Positions 45,432 through 57,455 of a stretch of DNA of 64,000 nucleotides are shown here, in pieces. This DNA is from Hypomyces perniciosus (Eukaryota > Ascomycota > Sordariomycetes > Hypocreales > Hypocreaceae): contig SPDT01000007.1 of NCBI GenBank assembly GCA_008477525.1, forward strand, positions 5,580,001 to 5,644,000, given 5' to 3'. Numbering within the stretch: position 1 is the first letter of the stretch; each line of letters starts with the position of its first letter. Both the position numbers and the translations under genes were made by a program. A model generated the notes under the pieces. The model searched no databases. It was not told the origin of the DNA and saw only the letters and a list, made by a program, of their open reading frames with translations.

Positions 45432-47275
45432 TTATGAGGCCTTGCATAGTCTTCCGGAGTTGAAGTCATAAGTCCAATCATCGCTTCCCACCGCCGTCAA
45501 ACCGTAGAAAGTGCCTGTTGGGTCATACTTCTTCTTGATCGACTTCAGTGACTGATAGTTTGCTCCATAGAAAACCTGCTGCCAGTTGGGCTGGTGCATA
45601 TCCGCCTCGTTGAGGTACGCAGCCTGGAGGGGCGACAAGTTCTGCAGCTGAGGCATCAGGACGTTGGTCACCTTCTGCTGGGCGTTGACGTTATTCTGGA
45701 AGTTCAGAGGATCATATGGACTACCACAAACGTTAGTACTGTCTAAAAATGATGAAGTAAATATCATTAGGAAGACTCACATGCCAATGACGGCACTGGT
45801 GATGCTCGTACGCCATGCGGGGTTGACAGCGTTAGCAACCTTAGTTCCGTTAGAGACGTTGACAGAAACACCAGAGACGACACCTCCGTTCTCAACAATG
45901 AATCGGAAAGCCTTTGTGACATTGGCAGCGCCGGCCGTGGAGTTGAGAAGGGTTCGTGGAATAAGACGGCCGCCAAGATTGAACTCGGTGACGTTTGACG
46001 GGGGGTTGTAAGCGCGGTAGCTGTCAAGGAAGGTCGGGAACTCATCGACGTGCAAGTCTGTCATTAGATTGGTTAGTGTCATCAAATATCTAGCACAACT
46101 GCAGGAATTGGTGCCGACATACCATAGCCAATACCACTCTGGTTCAGCACTTTGATAGTCGGGTCCAGAAGTGACTGAAGCTTCGCCTTGCTCACGCCAG
46201 GGGCATTGATCGGTTGTACAAGGAAAAGGCCAGGGACAAGCAGGAAGATGCTGACAGCTCCAGTGTCCACTATGCTAGGCAGAGTCGTCAAGTAAGTCTG
46301 AACAGCATTATAGAATACATCGTCAGACACTCCCTGACTGGTGAAGGTCAAATTTGCAGCAGAAGATGGCAGATCAGGATACGCCCGGAGAGTCAGGGAT
46401 AGTACAGCAGCGTACGTTCCACCACCGCCACCGCTGAGAGCCCAGTAAAGATCGGAGTTTTTCTCAGGGGTTGCAATCAAGTATTGGCCGGTGCTTGTGA
46501 TGACCTCCCACTCAAGGACCTGGTCAGCAGCGAGACCGAACTTGCTAGCGAGCGGGCCATGGCCACCACCCTGGCTGTAACCTCCTGCAATGCCAACAGT
46601 CGGGCAGTTTCCAGTGACAATAGCAAGACCGTTGGCGTGTGCCACGTTTTGAGCTTCAAAGTTGGCAACACCGGCGCCGACCTTGAGAGTCTTGCCGTTG
46701 TAATTGCGGGACTTGTAGTCAATGACTTCAATGTCCTTCAGATTATGGGTCCATATGGCCAACGCGCCTGCACCTGTCGACTTGCCAAAGTAATCGTGGC
46801 CGGTGTTGCGAATCACGAGCCTGATGTTGTTCAATTGCGCAAACCAGATGGCGGCCAGGTAGTCCGTGAAAGAAGTGGCATTCACGGCATATTGGATTTG
46901 GGTGCCAGTAACGCACTGAGCGCTGGGTGCCGTGAAAGGATCGCAGCTGGCATTCGCAAAGAAGTGGGCCATAGGCGAGGAGGAGGACTCGATATGTGTC
47001 TCAGGGAAGCCCCATACAGACTTCAAGTTGGCACAGGCTTGAGCGTTGTAAGCACCAAAGGCAGAGTTATGACAAACACTGCCAAGGGGTACAGTAGCTA
47101 CCAGCTTTCCGCCAATTGTCGCATTGAAGAGCTTCCAAGATATTGTAGAGGGCCAGCAAGAGTCCGTGGGCAAGCAGCGGCACTTTGATGTCAAAGTAGT
47201 TGCGGTCTCAGCATCAGCGGCAGCAACTGACACGAAAGCCGACACAGCGGCCAAGAGGGCAAGACGTCGAACCAT
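45432..47275 (-). CDS. Secreted FAD-linked oxidase (berberine-bridge-enzyme-like)
   Basis: Flavoprotein oxidase of the vanillyl-alcohol/BBE group, common in fungal secondary metabolism. Exons 47275-46123, 46057-45781, 45720-45432 give 1719 bases, 572 residues. The start MVRRLALLAAVSAFVSVAAA is a good signal peptide; an ATG 30 bases further upstream would spoil it. The FAD is probably attached twice, through His160 (RNTGHDYFG) and Cys224 (TGNCPTVGIAGGYSQGGGHG). The C-terminal BBE motif is present (YLNEADMHQPNWQQVFYGANYQSLKSIKKKYDP). Many N-glycosylation sequons fit export. Substrate unknown; it is the first of a run of redox genes. Confidence 0.93.
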
Positions 47276-49670
47276 CTTCAACTTTTCTCGGCGCTTCAAG
47301 ACCACACAAGGATGAGTCTCTAGACTTTTGACGATAGGGCTGCTGGCTCTCCACCCCCAACTGTAGAAGGCAAGCTAGAGTCTGAGGAATGAGACTGAAG
47401 AGCTTGAGAACAGAAGTCAAACTACATTGGCGATCATCTTATTCATGTACAACAGCGAGGCGCCCGCTATGAAGGTTAGATCGTCAGTGCAACGAGGCTC
47501 CATGACATTGGCGGAGCAAGCATTATGCCACGAGGTCGGCCCTGGTGCCGGGAGTCCCCTGATTCGACTGGGACGCCACGATAGCCATCACCGGGGTAAT
47601 AATGATGGCCTTACCGGAAAACTTCTAGCCTCCAGGACACCAATTGGTGCGATCTGCTCTCTTCCCTCAAATTGCCCACAATAATCGCCGTGTCGTTTTC
47701 AGAATTGGGAATCGGGAGTGCGCAACCGCAAGATCCAAGCGTCGACTATTGACGATGATGCCCAAAGCGGCCTGACGGTAGTTAGGCGAATCCATCGTTC
47801 ACCAGCGGCATAATTGAGGGAGAACGAGAACGAATGGAAAGAAAGAGGCTATTCACCTTCTAGAAGGTACGGTATATGAGAAGTTAATGCGATCATAATT
47901 GAGACTCAGCATATTAATGGGACAGCATGAACCGGAAGGATTATGTGGTCCCCTCTGGGAAGGTAACGAGTCAGATCTAGAAACTAGAGTGATAAAAAGG
48001 CATGAGAAGGCTTCCATGGAAACGCTACCCCTGGAAAGGCGAAGGCGTGTTACTGGAGCCACACCATAGCGTCCGAGCGTTCACACACCATAAGCGCTTA
48101 GACGCCGTCATGGCTAAAAATGGATAAGAGTACGAAGCTCTGGGGAATACTATGGAGTACGGAGTACATTCTGAGTATCCGTCTATGATCGGGTGACGAG
48201 GCATCAATCATGATCATCTCTCTTTAGGCAGCTCCATAGTGTAGTAGGTAAAAGACCACCGAGACCCAAAGTCTTAATTACCCATTGTGTTCGAGGAGGA
48301 AGAGCTTCTTGATGTGGCTTACATGGTACGTATGATTTTATGTAAATTTATTCTGCATGGTTTGCGGACTTTTGTCAAAGCTGAAATGTAAGGACCTTGA
48401 TCCAATATCCGAGGGACCTCGCGAGGGATCAACTCCCCTGAGCCTTCCGGCCAAAGAGAATTTGTACTGGTGAAAGTTATGACTGGAAAAGCAAGGGTAA
48501 TGGAGAATTCCGGATGCAAGAATAGGGCAAAGCAGGGACGGCCTCGGCCGAATCCGTCTGTGTGCTGCATTGTAGATCAATCAATCAGGCAGGCCAAATT
48601 CCAAAGTACACAAAGACTAGCTACTCCTTGCAAAGAACTTGCTCAGAAAAGTTCCAATAAGATTGCGCCGGTTGGTCATGCGATTTAGACTGCCTGCATT
48701 ATATATATTGTATGTGGATCAACAATCATTATCCTTCTGGAACGTGTCAAACTGCTGCCCACGTGTGTTGACAGCTTCGCTCGCTTGGCTTCGCTTTCGT
48801 ATTCGATGTAGAACACGATTCTGTCATGCCATTCTGGTCTCTTTCAAGGTTTACAATCATCGATATTCCCTCAAGCTGCCGTATTTAGGAACGGGTTGAT
48901 CCACTCCATTGCTATATATGGAAGACTTGGCGTCAAGTAAAAACAAGGGTTTGAGTTGCCAACCTCTGCGGCCCGATGGTGGCGTCAGCAAATCCTTCCA
49001 TTAGCACGAGTAATGCCTGGTAGTATACCCAAATTTATATAAATTTGCATACCGGCCTGTCCCAGTCCGCTCGCCACGAATTAGTGTTCAGTAAATTAGG
49101 TCTCCGTTCCTGAGACTAGAAGACTGGGATTCTATCGATTTTTCCCCGGAACGCCCGTAGTTCTGATCCCTAGGCTGATTTTAGTGTCCACAGCCGCAAT
49201 CTCGCAAGAATCGCTTTAGATAGCAAAGTATGGATTGTCTGGCCGGCCAATGGCAGCAGAGTCGTATTTACCCTTGGTTAGTTGTAACTTGTCCTTCCAT
49301 TTGAAGCAATATTCTATGTTTTTGTTGTTGTTGTCTCTGTGTAGGACATCTGAAACCAAGCCTTTCGAGGAGATTGCATCACAGTTGGATATTTGATCAG
49401 GTGCTCATAGATACCTTGACCGATGCAAGTCCTTGGTCCTTGTTTGCTACAGAATCTTGTAAACCCTCGTAAACTATGATTCAAATTGAATTTTCTAATC
49501 ATTCATGCCACCCGTAAGTCCATTTTTGCGAAAGGAATAAGGAGAAAGAAAAGGAAATCACCCAAAGTGTTTGATGTACTGGCCTATCCACCACAGGGGA
49601 AAAGACTGTACTCCATCCTACAAATATCCATCTTCATTTCGCTCATCAGTCTTCATCATTCATCAAGTCA
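47276..49670. other. Intergenic, no gene seen
   Basis: 2.4 kb between the FAD oxidase start and the UbiA-like stop. Contains GGAGTACGGAGTAC near 48155. Open frames are short and overlap each other on both strands. Confidence 0.5.
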
Positions 49671-50645
49671 TCAAAGATCTGCCAGGACGGCCCCAAACAT
49701 AGGCAAAGAGTAAAGACTCATTGTCCACAAGCACCACATCTTCCACGTCTTTGCATCCTCCTTCGCTGTTCGGCGCAAGTTTGCGCTCATCGCCACCGCA
49801 CCTCCAACCACAAGCGTCAGAGCGTACGTCCACGGTCCGGGCCGCCAGAAGTACGTGCAGATGCAGGACCAGCAGATCACACAGACGGCGATCGAAACCC
49901 GGGATACCTGGTCCCCCAATAGAAGCGGAATTGACAATCGTCCGCGTGTCTGATCGCCTTCCTGATCTTTGAGGTCCTGCACCTGCATGGTGGTAAGGAT
50001 CACTCCTGAGATAATGAGGATCCACGTCAGGCCGCCCTGGTTAACTTCGGCATGTCCGCCGAGAGCGATCTGCAACGAGCCGTGATTGAAGAGCCCGTAT
50101 GCAATAGATATAATAAGGTCTCTCACCACCTCGTCTCCGCCCTTTATGTCGTTGTAGAGCCATGTGAGGATCTGTATAAAGACTCCTTCTTTCCAAACTC
50201 CGAGATAATAGTTGAGCACGAGAGCAATTGGAACAGCCACGAGCATCGACCTCCTCGTCTGCTCTCCGGTAACCTTTCCCGAAGGTATCGGTCGCCAGGG
50301 CTTGTTGATAAGGTCTTCCTTGATGGATTCGTCGGACCGTTGGTTTGCAAGATCGAAGATGAGAACGTTGTACCAGTTGAAGATGATGACCAAGGGGAGT
50401 TGTTGGACCACCTGTGAAAGCGATGGAGCCTGCCCGTCTGCAAGATGGGAGCCTGCCAGGGCACCCAGAATACCAAACGTCGTGTTGGGAATGACAAATG
50501 TTGCAAAGTTGCTTTCTGTGAATTCCCAGATCAGGTACGGTATGAAAAGGATTGTAGAGATGAATCTACGCTGGCGGCAGCGCGCAGGCCGTATAACGTC
50601 CTCAACACACCTGTCCATGATATCCATTGATCTAAAGAACTGCAA
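49671..50645 (-). CDS. UbiA-superfamily membrane enzyme (prenyltransferase / UbiA-type terpene cyclase-like)
   Basis: Integral membrane enzyme that ionises an isoprenyl diphosphate. Single frame of 324 residues with 7-9 hydrophobic helices. The two Mg-diphosphate motifs are present: NVLIFDLANQRSDE (about 93-106) and DLKDQEGD (224-231). The block NKPWRPIPSGKVT after motif 1 is characteristic of the fungal subgroup that includes the fumagillin terpene cyclase Fma-TC, rather than COQ2 or haem farnesyltransferase. Whether it transfers a prenyl group or cyclises one cannot be decided by eye. The start may be Met1, Met7 (50627) or Met10; an upstream exon is possible. No mitochondrial presequence is evident. 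Confidence 0.88.
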   Translation of the reverse strand: MQFFRSMDIMDRCVEDVIRPARCRQRRFISTILFIPYLIWEFTESNFATFVIPNTTFGILGALAGSHLADGQAPSLSQVVQQLPLVIIFNWYNVLIFDLANQRSDESIKEDLINKPWRPIPSGKVTGEQTRRSMLVAVPIALVLNYYLGVWKEGVFIQILTWLYNDIKGGDEVVRDLIISIAYGLFNHGSLQIALGGHAEVNQGGLTWILIISGVILTTMQVQDLKDQEGDQTRGRLSIPLLLGDQVSRVSIAVCVICWSCICTYFWRPGPWTYALTLVVGGAVAMSANLRRTAKEDAKTWKMWCLWTMSLYSLPMFGAVLADL

Positions 50646-51880
50646 GTGAAACTGGAAACGCGGGATGACTCCAAGTTATTGAAATAAATCTGCGGACACC
50701 ACTTCAAGTGCAAGCAATTAGGGCTTCCCACGAGCTACGGCAATCAGCGAAAGGAACCACATATGAACCAACCAACACGACCCAAATGTTGTCAACGTAT
50801 TACTTCAGACGATGGGCTACTACCCGACTCTGAAGCCTCCGTTTCGCTAAATGGGTCTGAGTTATGATACTGGGAACAGACATGCATGACAACCGAGTTG
50901 GCATGCCGTTGGAAATTCAAAACCTGTTTCTTGATAAAAGACTGCATCCCATAGAAATCGGGAATATGGGCCATGTCAGTGTCCGAACCGCTGGGCTATC
51001 TTGGAGGATTTCCCAAACAAGTTCGATCATTCGACAATCAAGGTCACACGTGTACCCGTATGAGTGAACTAAAGAGTCAAAATGGCAAGCAAAGTGTGTC
51101 TATGTACGCGAGCAGCAATGCTAATGTCTCGGCATCCGTGCATTCTGCACCATTTATCTTCGGTAGCCGTTCTTGATACCCGCTTGGGAAGTTGGGAAAT
51201 CCCTCTATCGGTGGCTCAGGCATTCTTATTTGCCACTTGAGCAAAGAAGGAGTAGTACGCATAGAGGAACTGTCAAAGCTAAAAGTTTGGCCAAATGCCA
51301 ACTACCGGGTTATCGAAAGGGGAAAGGTTGGATGATCTTTACTATGCGGTTACACATCACTCTTGTGTCCCATGTGTCACCTAGAGATGCTTATTGGATT
51401 TCGGAAAGCTGGCATCCGTGCAAGAAGAAGCTACTGGATCCATGTTATACTCAGTATTGATCGTCAGCGTAACGCTGTCAACTAACTACTAGCGGAGAAA
51501 ATAGGATTCAAGACAGATGCAGCTTATCTTCGATCCAAGGCACACCCCATCCTTTATCTCATGGTAGGAACACTCCATACTCACGAAGGGTGCGAGGCGC
51601 ATGCTCGTATAATATTACACCGAATCCTAGTATAAGACCGGGGTTTTACAGTTTGTCGCACGTCCCAACTTGAGTCCATGCCCCGAATTACTCCGAGTAA
51701 TACGGAATCTACTGGTTTTAAGTAATATGGTAACTATCATTCTTCCTATACTTAGAAACATATTATACATACTCCTCATAGCACTACTCATTGGCATGGA
51801 TGTTATCCGCGCTTTGCCATATGCGCTTTGAGCAGACCAAAACGCTGCACTCAAGTCTGGAGTGCGATTTCTTAGATCAC
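50646..51880. other. Intergenic, no gene seen
   Basis: 5' flank of the UbiA-like gene and 3' flank of the GMC gene. Nothing recognisable. Confidence 0.5.
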
Positions 51881-53653
51881 TTACAGATCCCTCTTGATTA
51901 TCTCTGCAGCATGCTCGGCAACACCGTACACAGTCGCCTGGGGGTTCGCGCGTGGGGTAAGAGGAATGATGCTGGCGTCGCATACACGCAGGTTGTGACA
52001 CCCATAAACCCGGAGCTGCGGGTCTACCACACCCCCAAGCTCCTGGGGCATCATGGAGCATGTTCCCGTGAAGTGGTGTGCACCGACAGCCGTTTGACGC
52101 ACATAATCCTTGGCATGTTCGAGAGCTTCGGCCATGGCCCCAGCTGGTGGCGCCGCGACGTTTCGTTTCCCGCCAGCTTTGAGGTGGCTGGCAAGCGGCT
52201 CCGCTGCCGCAATCGACTCCACGAAGCGGAGGTGTCGAGCTAGAATCTCAATGTCCAGAGGGTGTGAGAAGTACCGAGGATTGATGGCCAGTTCGGATGT
52301 AGACGTGATGTGGACAGAACCGCGCGAGAGAGGATGCGCAAGCAGCAGCGCAACTGAGAAGTAATTTTCGGTTCCCTCCGGTGTTTTCGCCATTGTGCCA
52401 TCGGGACTAAATTCCGCATAGCCAGGGAACGAAATGTAGCAGCCTGATACTTCTTGGGGAGAAGTCAAGATAGATCGCACGAAGTTGGCATGGGCTTCCA
52501 CAAACCCATTGGCGCCAGTGACATGCTTCTCAAGAAGTTTCTCAAGCTCAGCTTTGCCCTCGGCAGTCTGGATGCCTGGGAATGGCAGTTGAGCCCCCTC
52601 GTTGGTATTGCTGCTTGCAAACGGGCCCAATTGCTTGCCATATGCCTCCACAGCGGCTCCGAGAGCCGCCGGATCCTGGCGCGCAAGAGCATCCATCGTC
52701 TTCTCCCCATCACGGGTCTCGAAGCTCAGACCACACATGACATGGTTCTGCAGATTCTCGCCAACATTGGGATTGTCAATGACGACGTCGATCCCCAGTT
52801 TCTTAAGTAGCGTTGCATCACCAACACCAGAGAGTTCAAGCAGTCTGGGGGTATTGATGGTGCCAGCAGTGAGTATGATCTCCCTGCCCGTGACAGTCCT
52901 GGTCTCACCGTTCTGGGTGTACTGGACTCCCTCTGCAGAGATGCCATCAGCTTGCTTGTTGAAGACAATTTTGTCAACCGTAGCCTTAGTCAAGACAGTC
53001 AAGTTCTCTCGAGAGCGAGCTGGCTCGAGGTATGCGTTGGCAGCATAGCTCCTTGTCTTGGTAGCAGGATGGATGCTGTCGGCGTTTTGGACAGGCCCAT
53101 ATGCTTGGCCAGAGTAAAGATCGCCATGGCCGGGGAATCCAAGACTGCCCAATGTGTCCCTCCAGACTTTTGGCCAGGCATTATCAGTGTCATTTGGATA
53201 ACTGAGCTGAAGCGGGCCAGAGCCTGTGGCTTCTGTCTCTGTCCCAGACTGCCGAGTCAAGGTGTATGACCTAGCGTGAGACTTGGAGAAGCTTTCCCAG
53301 TCCCAGCCTGGGTTTCCCAGCTTCGCCCACGCGTCAACGTTTGCCTTGGACGTGGGCGTAAAGGCGAGGCCGTTGATGGCACTTGAACCACCAAGGATCC
53401 GGCCCTGCGGGAATGCAATTTCTCGGCCATTGAAGCCATCCTGCGGAACGGTCCGGAACTTCCAGTCTGCGTCAGTATTGAGCAGGGTCGGCCACATAAT
53501 TGGAACCGAGGTGCTGGGGTTGGCTGTTTGGTCCTCGCCAGCCTCAAGAACGAGAACCCGCTTGCGAGAATCCTCAGAGAGTCGGGCCGCCAGGACCAGG
53601 CCTGAAGTTCCGCCGCCAACAATGATGTAGTCGTAAGGCGCCATTCTGGGCAA
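51881..53653 (-). CDS. GMC-family FAD oxidoreductase
   Basis: Glucose-methanol-choline oxidoreductase, oxidising an alcohol with FAD. Uninterrupted frame of 590 residues; the Met at 53653 or the one three codons on (53644, MAPYDYIIVGGG) could be the start. ADP-binding motif DYIIVGGGTSGLVLAARL at the N-terminus, GMC signature 1 around GRILGGSSAINGLAF, signature 2 GTINTPRLLELSGVG. The C-terminal catalytic pair is in VGAHHFTGTCSMMP (His) and TPRANPQATVYGVAEHAA (Asn). No signal peptide, so probably intracellular, as in biosynthetic-cluster members and aryl-alcohol/choline-type dehydrogenases. Faces away from the P450 gene across a 1.7 kb gap. Confidence 0.94.
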   Translation of the reverse strand: MPRMAPYDYIIVGGGTSGLVLAARLSEDSRKRVLVLEAGEDQTANPSTSVPIMWPTLLNTDADWKFRTVPQDGFNGREIAFPQGRILGGSSAINGLAFTPTSKANVDAWAKLGNPGWDWESFSKSHARSYTLTRQSGTETEATGSGPLQLSYPNDTDNAWPKVWRDTLGSLGFPGHGDLYSGQAYGPVQNADSIHPATKTRSYAANAYLEPARSRENLTVLTKATVDKIVFNKQADGISAEGVQYTQNGETRTVTGREIILTAGTINTPRLLELSGVGDATLLKKLGIDVVIDNPNVGENLQNHVMCGLSFETRDGEKTMDALARQDPAALGAAVEAYGKQLGPFASSNTNEGAQLPFPGIQTAEGKAELEKLLEKHVTGANGFVEAHANFVRSILTSPQEVSGCYISFPGYAEFSPDGTMAKTPEGTENYFSVALLLAHPLSRGSVHITSTSELAINPRYFSHPLDIEILARHLRFVESIAAAEPLASHLKAGGKRNVAAPPAGAMAEALEHAKDYVRQTAVGAHHFTGTCSMMPQELGGVVDPQLRVYGCHNLRVCDASIIPLTPRANPQATVYGVAEHAAEIIKRDL

Positions 53654-55378
53654 TAAACTAGCTAGGATAGAAGATGGTGATGAATCGTATATGATGTAGT
53701 ATGCAAGAAGTTTGTCGGAGAAACCATGCGGAGCACTTTCTCCTTTTGACTTGGTGATGTGGGAAGCTCTTCAAGGCTGCGAGGTCTGGTTATTGGTCTT
53801 ATAGAGGCTGACAGATTCTCCAGGTTGTCGTTGCATGTGGTTGCCTGTCCCCTCACAACCAGCAATCAAGTTCTGGCTGTCGCTCATACAATAGTGGCCG
53901 CGGATTGTCTTTCTTGAAACCTTTCATCCACAAGGCCTGGGTGTCACTCTAGGTGCATGTGCAGTGCAGCCCACAATACAGTAATGTCAATGCAATGGTA
54001 CAATGCGATGCAAATGTGATGGCGATCACACACCTACAATACGACGTTGACATGGCGGAGGGGCAGTAGCAGTACGAACACCGAAAACTTGCGCCATCAG
54101 CCAAGGGATAACGACAATTGGCCAATCCGATCACCATGGGAAAGGATTGAACTTTTGAAAAGATCCCTGCTAATCGACGGTCTGAGCGCAGATCACGCCA
54201 ACGAGGCACACTTTAAGTGTATGATTGGACGTCTCTCATCACACATCATGGCCAAGCACTATGTCAATGGGTTCGGGAGAATCATGTGGCCAAGACATCT
54301 CATCTGTCTCATAAGTCAAAAATCACCAACGGTACAAGTAATCTTTCAGACATGATGCACATGTCTATCTTAGTCCCTGCTGGTGGCTACGCTGGGATCA
54401 CCATCAGACGAAGCGAGTTCGCGAATTCGCCGGGGCGCTCCGCTCCTTGTGGGCACGGGATACTGGGGTGCCACATTCTCCCGTTCTCGTATTCTCCACG
54501 CCAATCTCAAGATATCCTTTTTTTTTATATCAAAAATACATGTCTATGATGGCCCTTTCTTCTCTAATTAAAAGCCCTGAGGAGGAGAATGTCCAACATC
54601 GGGGCATCAAAAACTTATCAAGCACTTTCACTCCATGATGGACGGGTTAATTACGAAGTACTCGGTGGAAAGTAGAAACAGGGTTCCCCTGCGAAGGAAG
54701 ATCGTCCATCTTATTTAGGTCAAGATGACACCCTTGGCTCCCCACTTACTAATACCATGTCCATCCATGTCTGGGTGGATCAGTCCGAGCTCTGAACATC
54801 CTTGAGGCATCTTTCTGATTCTCCCACACATTTTGAGGCCCATGGGATCCTAGATTTGCGATAGACTTTCAGCTGATGGTGAAGATTGGTTGTCCCCCAT
54901 CTTACGAGTACACAAAATCCACCCTGTTACTTCCATAGTGGACCTCAATAGCTAGCGAATTCCCACCGAATGCAATTACAGAGATCAGCCAACCTTTGTT
55001 CGCCTGCTCTTTGTGGCAAGGCAGGATTGACATGCATTGCAAGATAGCGTCAGGCTATGTAGTATGGAACAGCAATGAGATAATGCCTAGGGTTGCATAC
55101 GGAGCAGTCCGCAAAACATGGAGTACATATGTACGTAATACAATGTGTATGTACAAAGAACACGTTCCTATCCATCGTAATGCGATCCAATGGCGTATGA
55201 GGTATACCAAAGGAAAGTGAATCTATGAGACCGCGGTGTTCTTGTTGATATTGTTCAAAAGGAAAAGGAAAAGACCACACAACTACTAAACTGGGGGCCT
55301 TGCGTTTTCTCGTTTCACGGCCTCGATGCCTGGATGCCGCTTGACAACTAACTTCAATTTTGGCTCCTTCATCCAGAT
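53654..55378. other. Divergent intergenic region between GMC oxidoreductase and P450
   Basis: 1.7 kb without a gene; likely a shared upstream region for the two divergently transcribed genes. No regulator-binding palindrome stood out clearly. Confidence 0.5.
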
Positions 55379-57302
55379 ATGGATTCAATCACCTTTTGCT
55401 ACCATCACCGCCAGCTTCTCCTTGGCGTAGTCGGTTTCTTATCCGGAATTCTCATTCACAATGGCCTGTTCATCTGGGGCGAGTGGCACGTCCAAGCTCC
55501 CCAGATCTTTTTGGTCCATCTTGCACTGTTCGCTGGTTGCCCAATCCTCACGGGAGTGACTGAAGGCTCCCTGGTCGGCGCAATCTTCAGCGGAATCGTA
55601 TCCTGGAGCTACGGCTATCTACCCGGTCTCATAACTAGCATCCTCCTCTATCGGGTCTTCTTCCATCCACTCAGTAGAGCTGGCTTTCCAGGACCATGGT
55701 ACGGAAGGGTCACCAAGATATGGCACGTATGGGCGTGCAGAGACTCCAAGAACCATCATGTATTGAACAGCTTTTACAAGCAGTACGGAAGCTTTGTAAG
55801 GACAGGTAAGAAATTCCAGTCTACTTGTTAGCCGAGTGGGAAAAGGTTTGCTAAGATTGCCATGATCTTGCAGGTCCAGCTGAGGTCACTGTTTTCCACC
55901 CGGATGTCTTCATGGCCGTGGATGGGCCACGGTCCGAGTGCATCAAGTCGGAATGGTACGACATCCTTCACCCAAGTCAGGCCCTCGTCACGGCACGGGA
56001 CAAGTCTGTCCACGCAGCTCGCCGCCGTGAATGGAACAGCGGTTTCACGACCAAAGGTTAGTGCTTTTGTTCATTATACTCGTGACACTCTATGTCCCGG
56101 TAATTAATGTCTAATCATTTTTGTAGCGCTCGTGGAACATGAAACTAAGATCCTCAAGTATATCGACCAACTTGATGAGTGTATCGAAGCAGATGCCAAG
56201 GCAGGAATTGTGACAGATGTGCGAAACCTTCTGTTCTGGTTCGGTTTCGATGTCATGGGCGATTTTGTCTTCAGCAAGCCTTTTGATATGCTGCGGAACC
56301 AGCAGTGGCATCACATTATTGTGCGATTGCAGCGCGCGCTCTCGCTACTAGGCCCGTTCAGTCCAACTCCCTGGCTCGTACAGGTAGCCTTTAAGTTGGC
56401 TCCCCGAGTTAGTGTTCTGAAAGATTGGTTTGATACGGTGGCTTGGTGTAAGGCGCAGATGCAAGACAGACTCAAGAACGGCAGCGCAAATCAGTCACAA
56501 GACCTGACGTACTACCTGATGGAGAAAGACACTGAGCACATAGGCAATGACAAGTTGTTTTGGATGGAGGGAGACAGTCTGCTGGCCATTGTTGCTGGAA
56601 GGTAGGCTCTAAAACAAGTCAAACGCATTATTGGGGTCAATACTGATCAAAACCTCAGTGAACCGACTGCAGTCGCCTTGATTGCAGTATTGTGCGAGCT
56701 TGCAAAGCATCCCGAACACATGGAACAGATTAACGACGAGCTCAATGATGTGGACGTGACCGACCTCAAGACACTCATCACTCTTCCTCATATGAACGCT
56801 GTCATTAAGGAAGGGCTTCGTCTACACCCTGCTCTCCTCACCGGTGGGAACAGGAAAACTACTGAGAATGGCATCGTGATTGGCGATCAGTTCATCCCTC
56901 CCAACACAACCATTGTAGCCCCTCGATACACAATTTCACGAAGTAGGTTTTTTATGTTATCTTTTCAAAGCATTTTATAACGATGTCTAATTTTCATGGT
57001 CAGGAGAAGACTGTTTCGAGCGTGCTTCCGAGTTCATTCCAGAGCGTTGGACTACTCGTCCTGAAATGGTTCGCAATGTGGCTGCCTACGCCCCGTTTGG
57101 CACAGGTCACCACAGTTGTCTAGGTCGCACCTTGGCCATAGACACGATGAGATTTGTGATTGCGAGACTGCTGAAGAAGTATCGATTCAAGCCGGCGCCA
57201 GGTGCCTTGAGTCTGAGTGCGATGGACACTATCAATGACCAGTTTACATCCAATCCAGGCACATTAAAGCTGTGTTTTGAGTTGAGAGAAGGTGCAAAAT
57301 AA
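55379..57302 (+). CDS. Cytochrome P450 monooxygenase with long multi-helix N-terminus
   Basis: ER-bound haem-thiolate monooxygenase. Exons 55379-55805, 55874-56056, 56127-56601, 56659-56942, 57004-57302 give 1668 bases, 555 residues. The N-terminus has three hydrophobic segments (about 8-25, 38-60, 65-90) before the PGPWYGR hinge, more than the usual single anchor; this layout is common in fungal P450s of indole-alkaloid and terpenoid clusters. Helix I has the non-standard AGSEPT instead of AGxDTT, helix K EGLR, haem loop APFGTGHHSCLGR with the cysteine near 495. All core elements are intact. It lies between the GMC and SDR genes. Confidence 0.93.
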
Positions 57303-57455
57303 CGGTTCATGTTTTTAGTTTCATTCTTCATCTATTGTTAGAGACGCCATGTTATGAACGTATGGATGAATGAATCAACTCAAGTTTATATTCCTTCGAC
57401 AGTTCAAATAAATGAACACAAGCCAACAAAGACTCCTGTCACGAATTAGACTACT

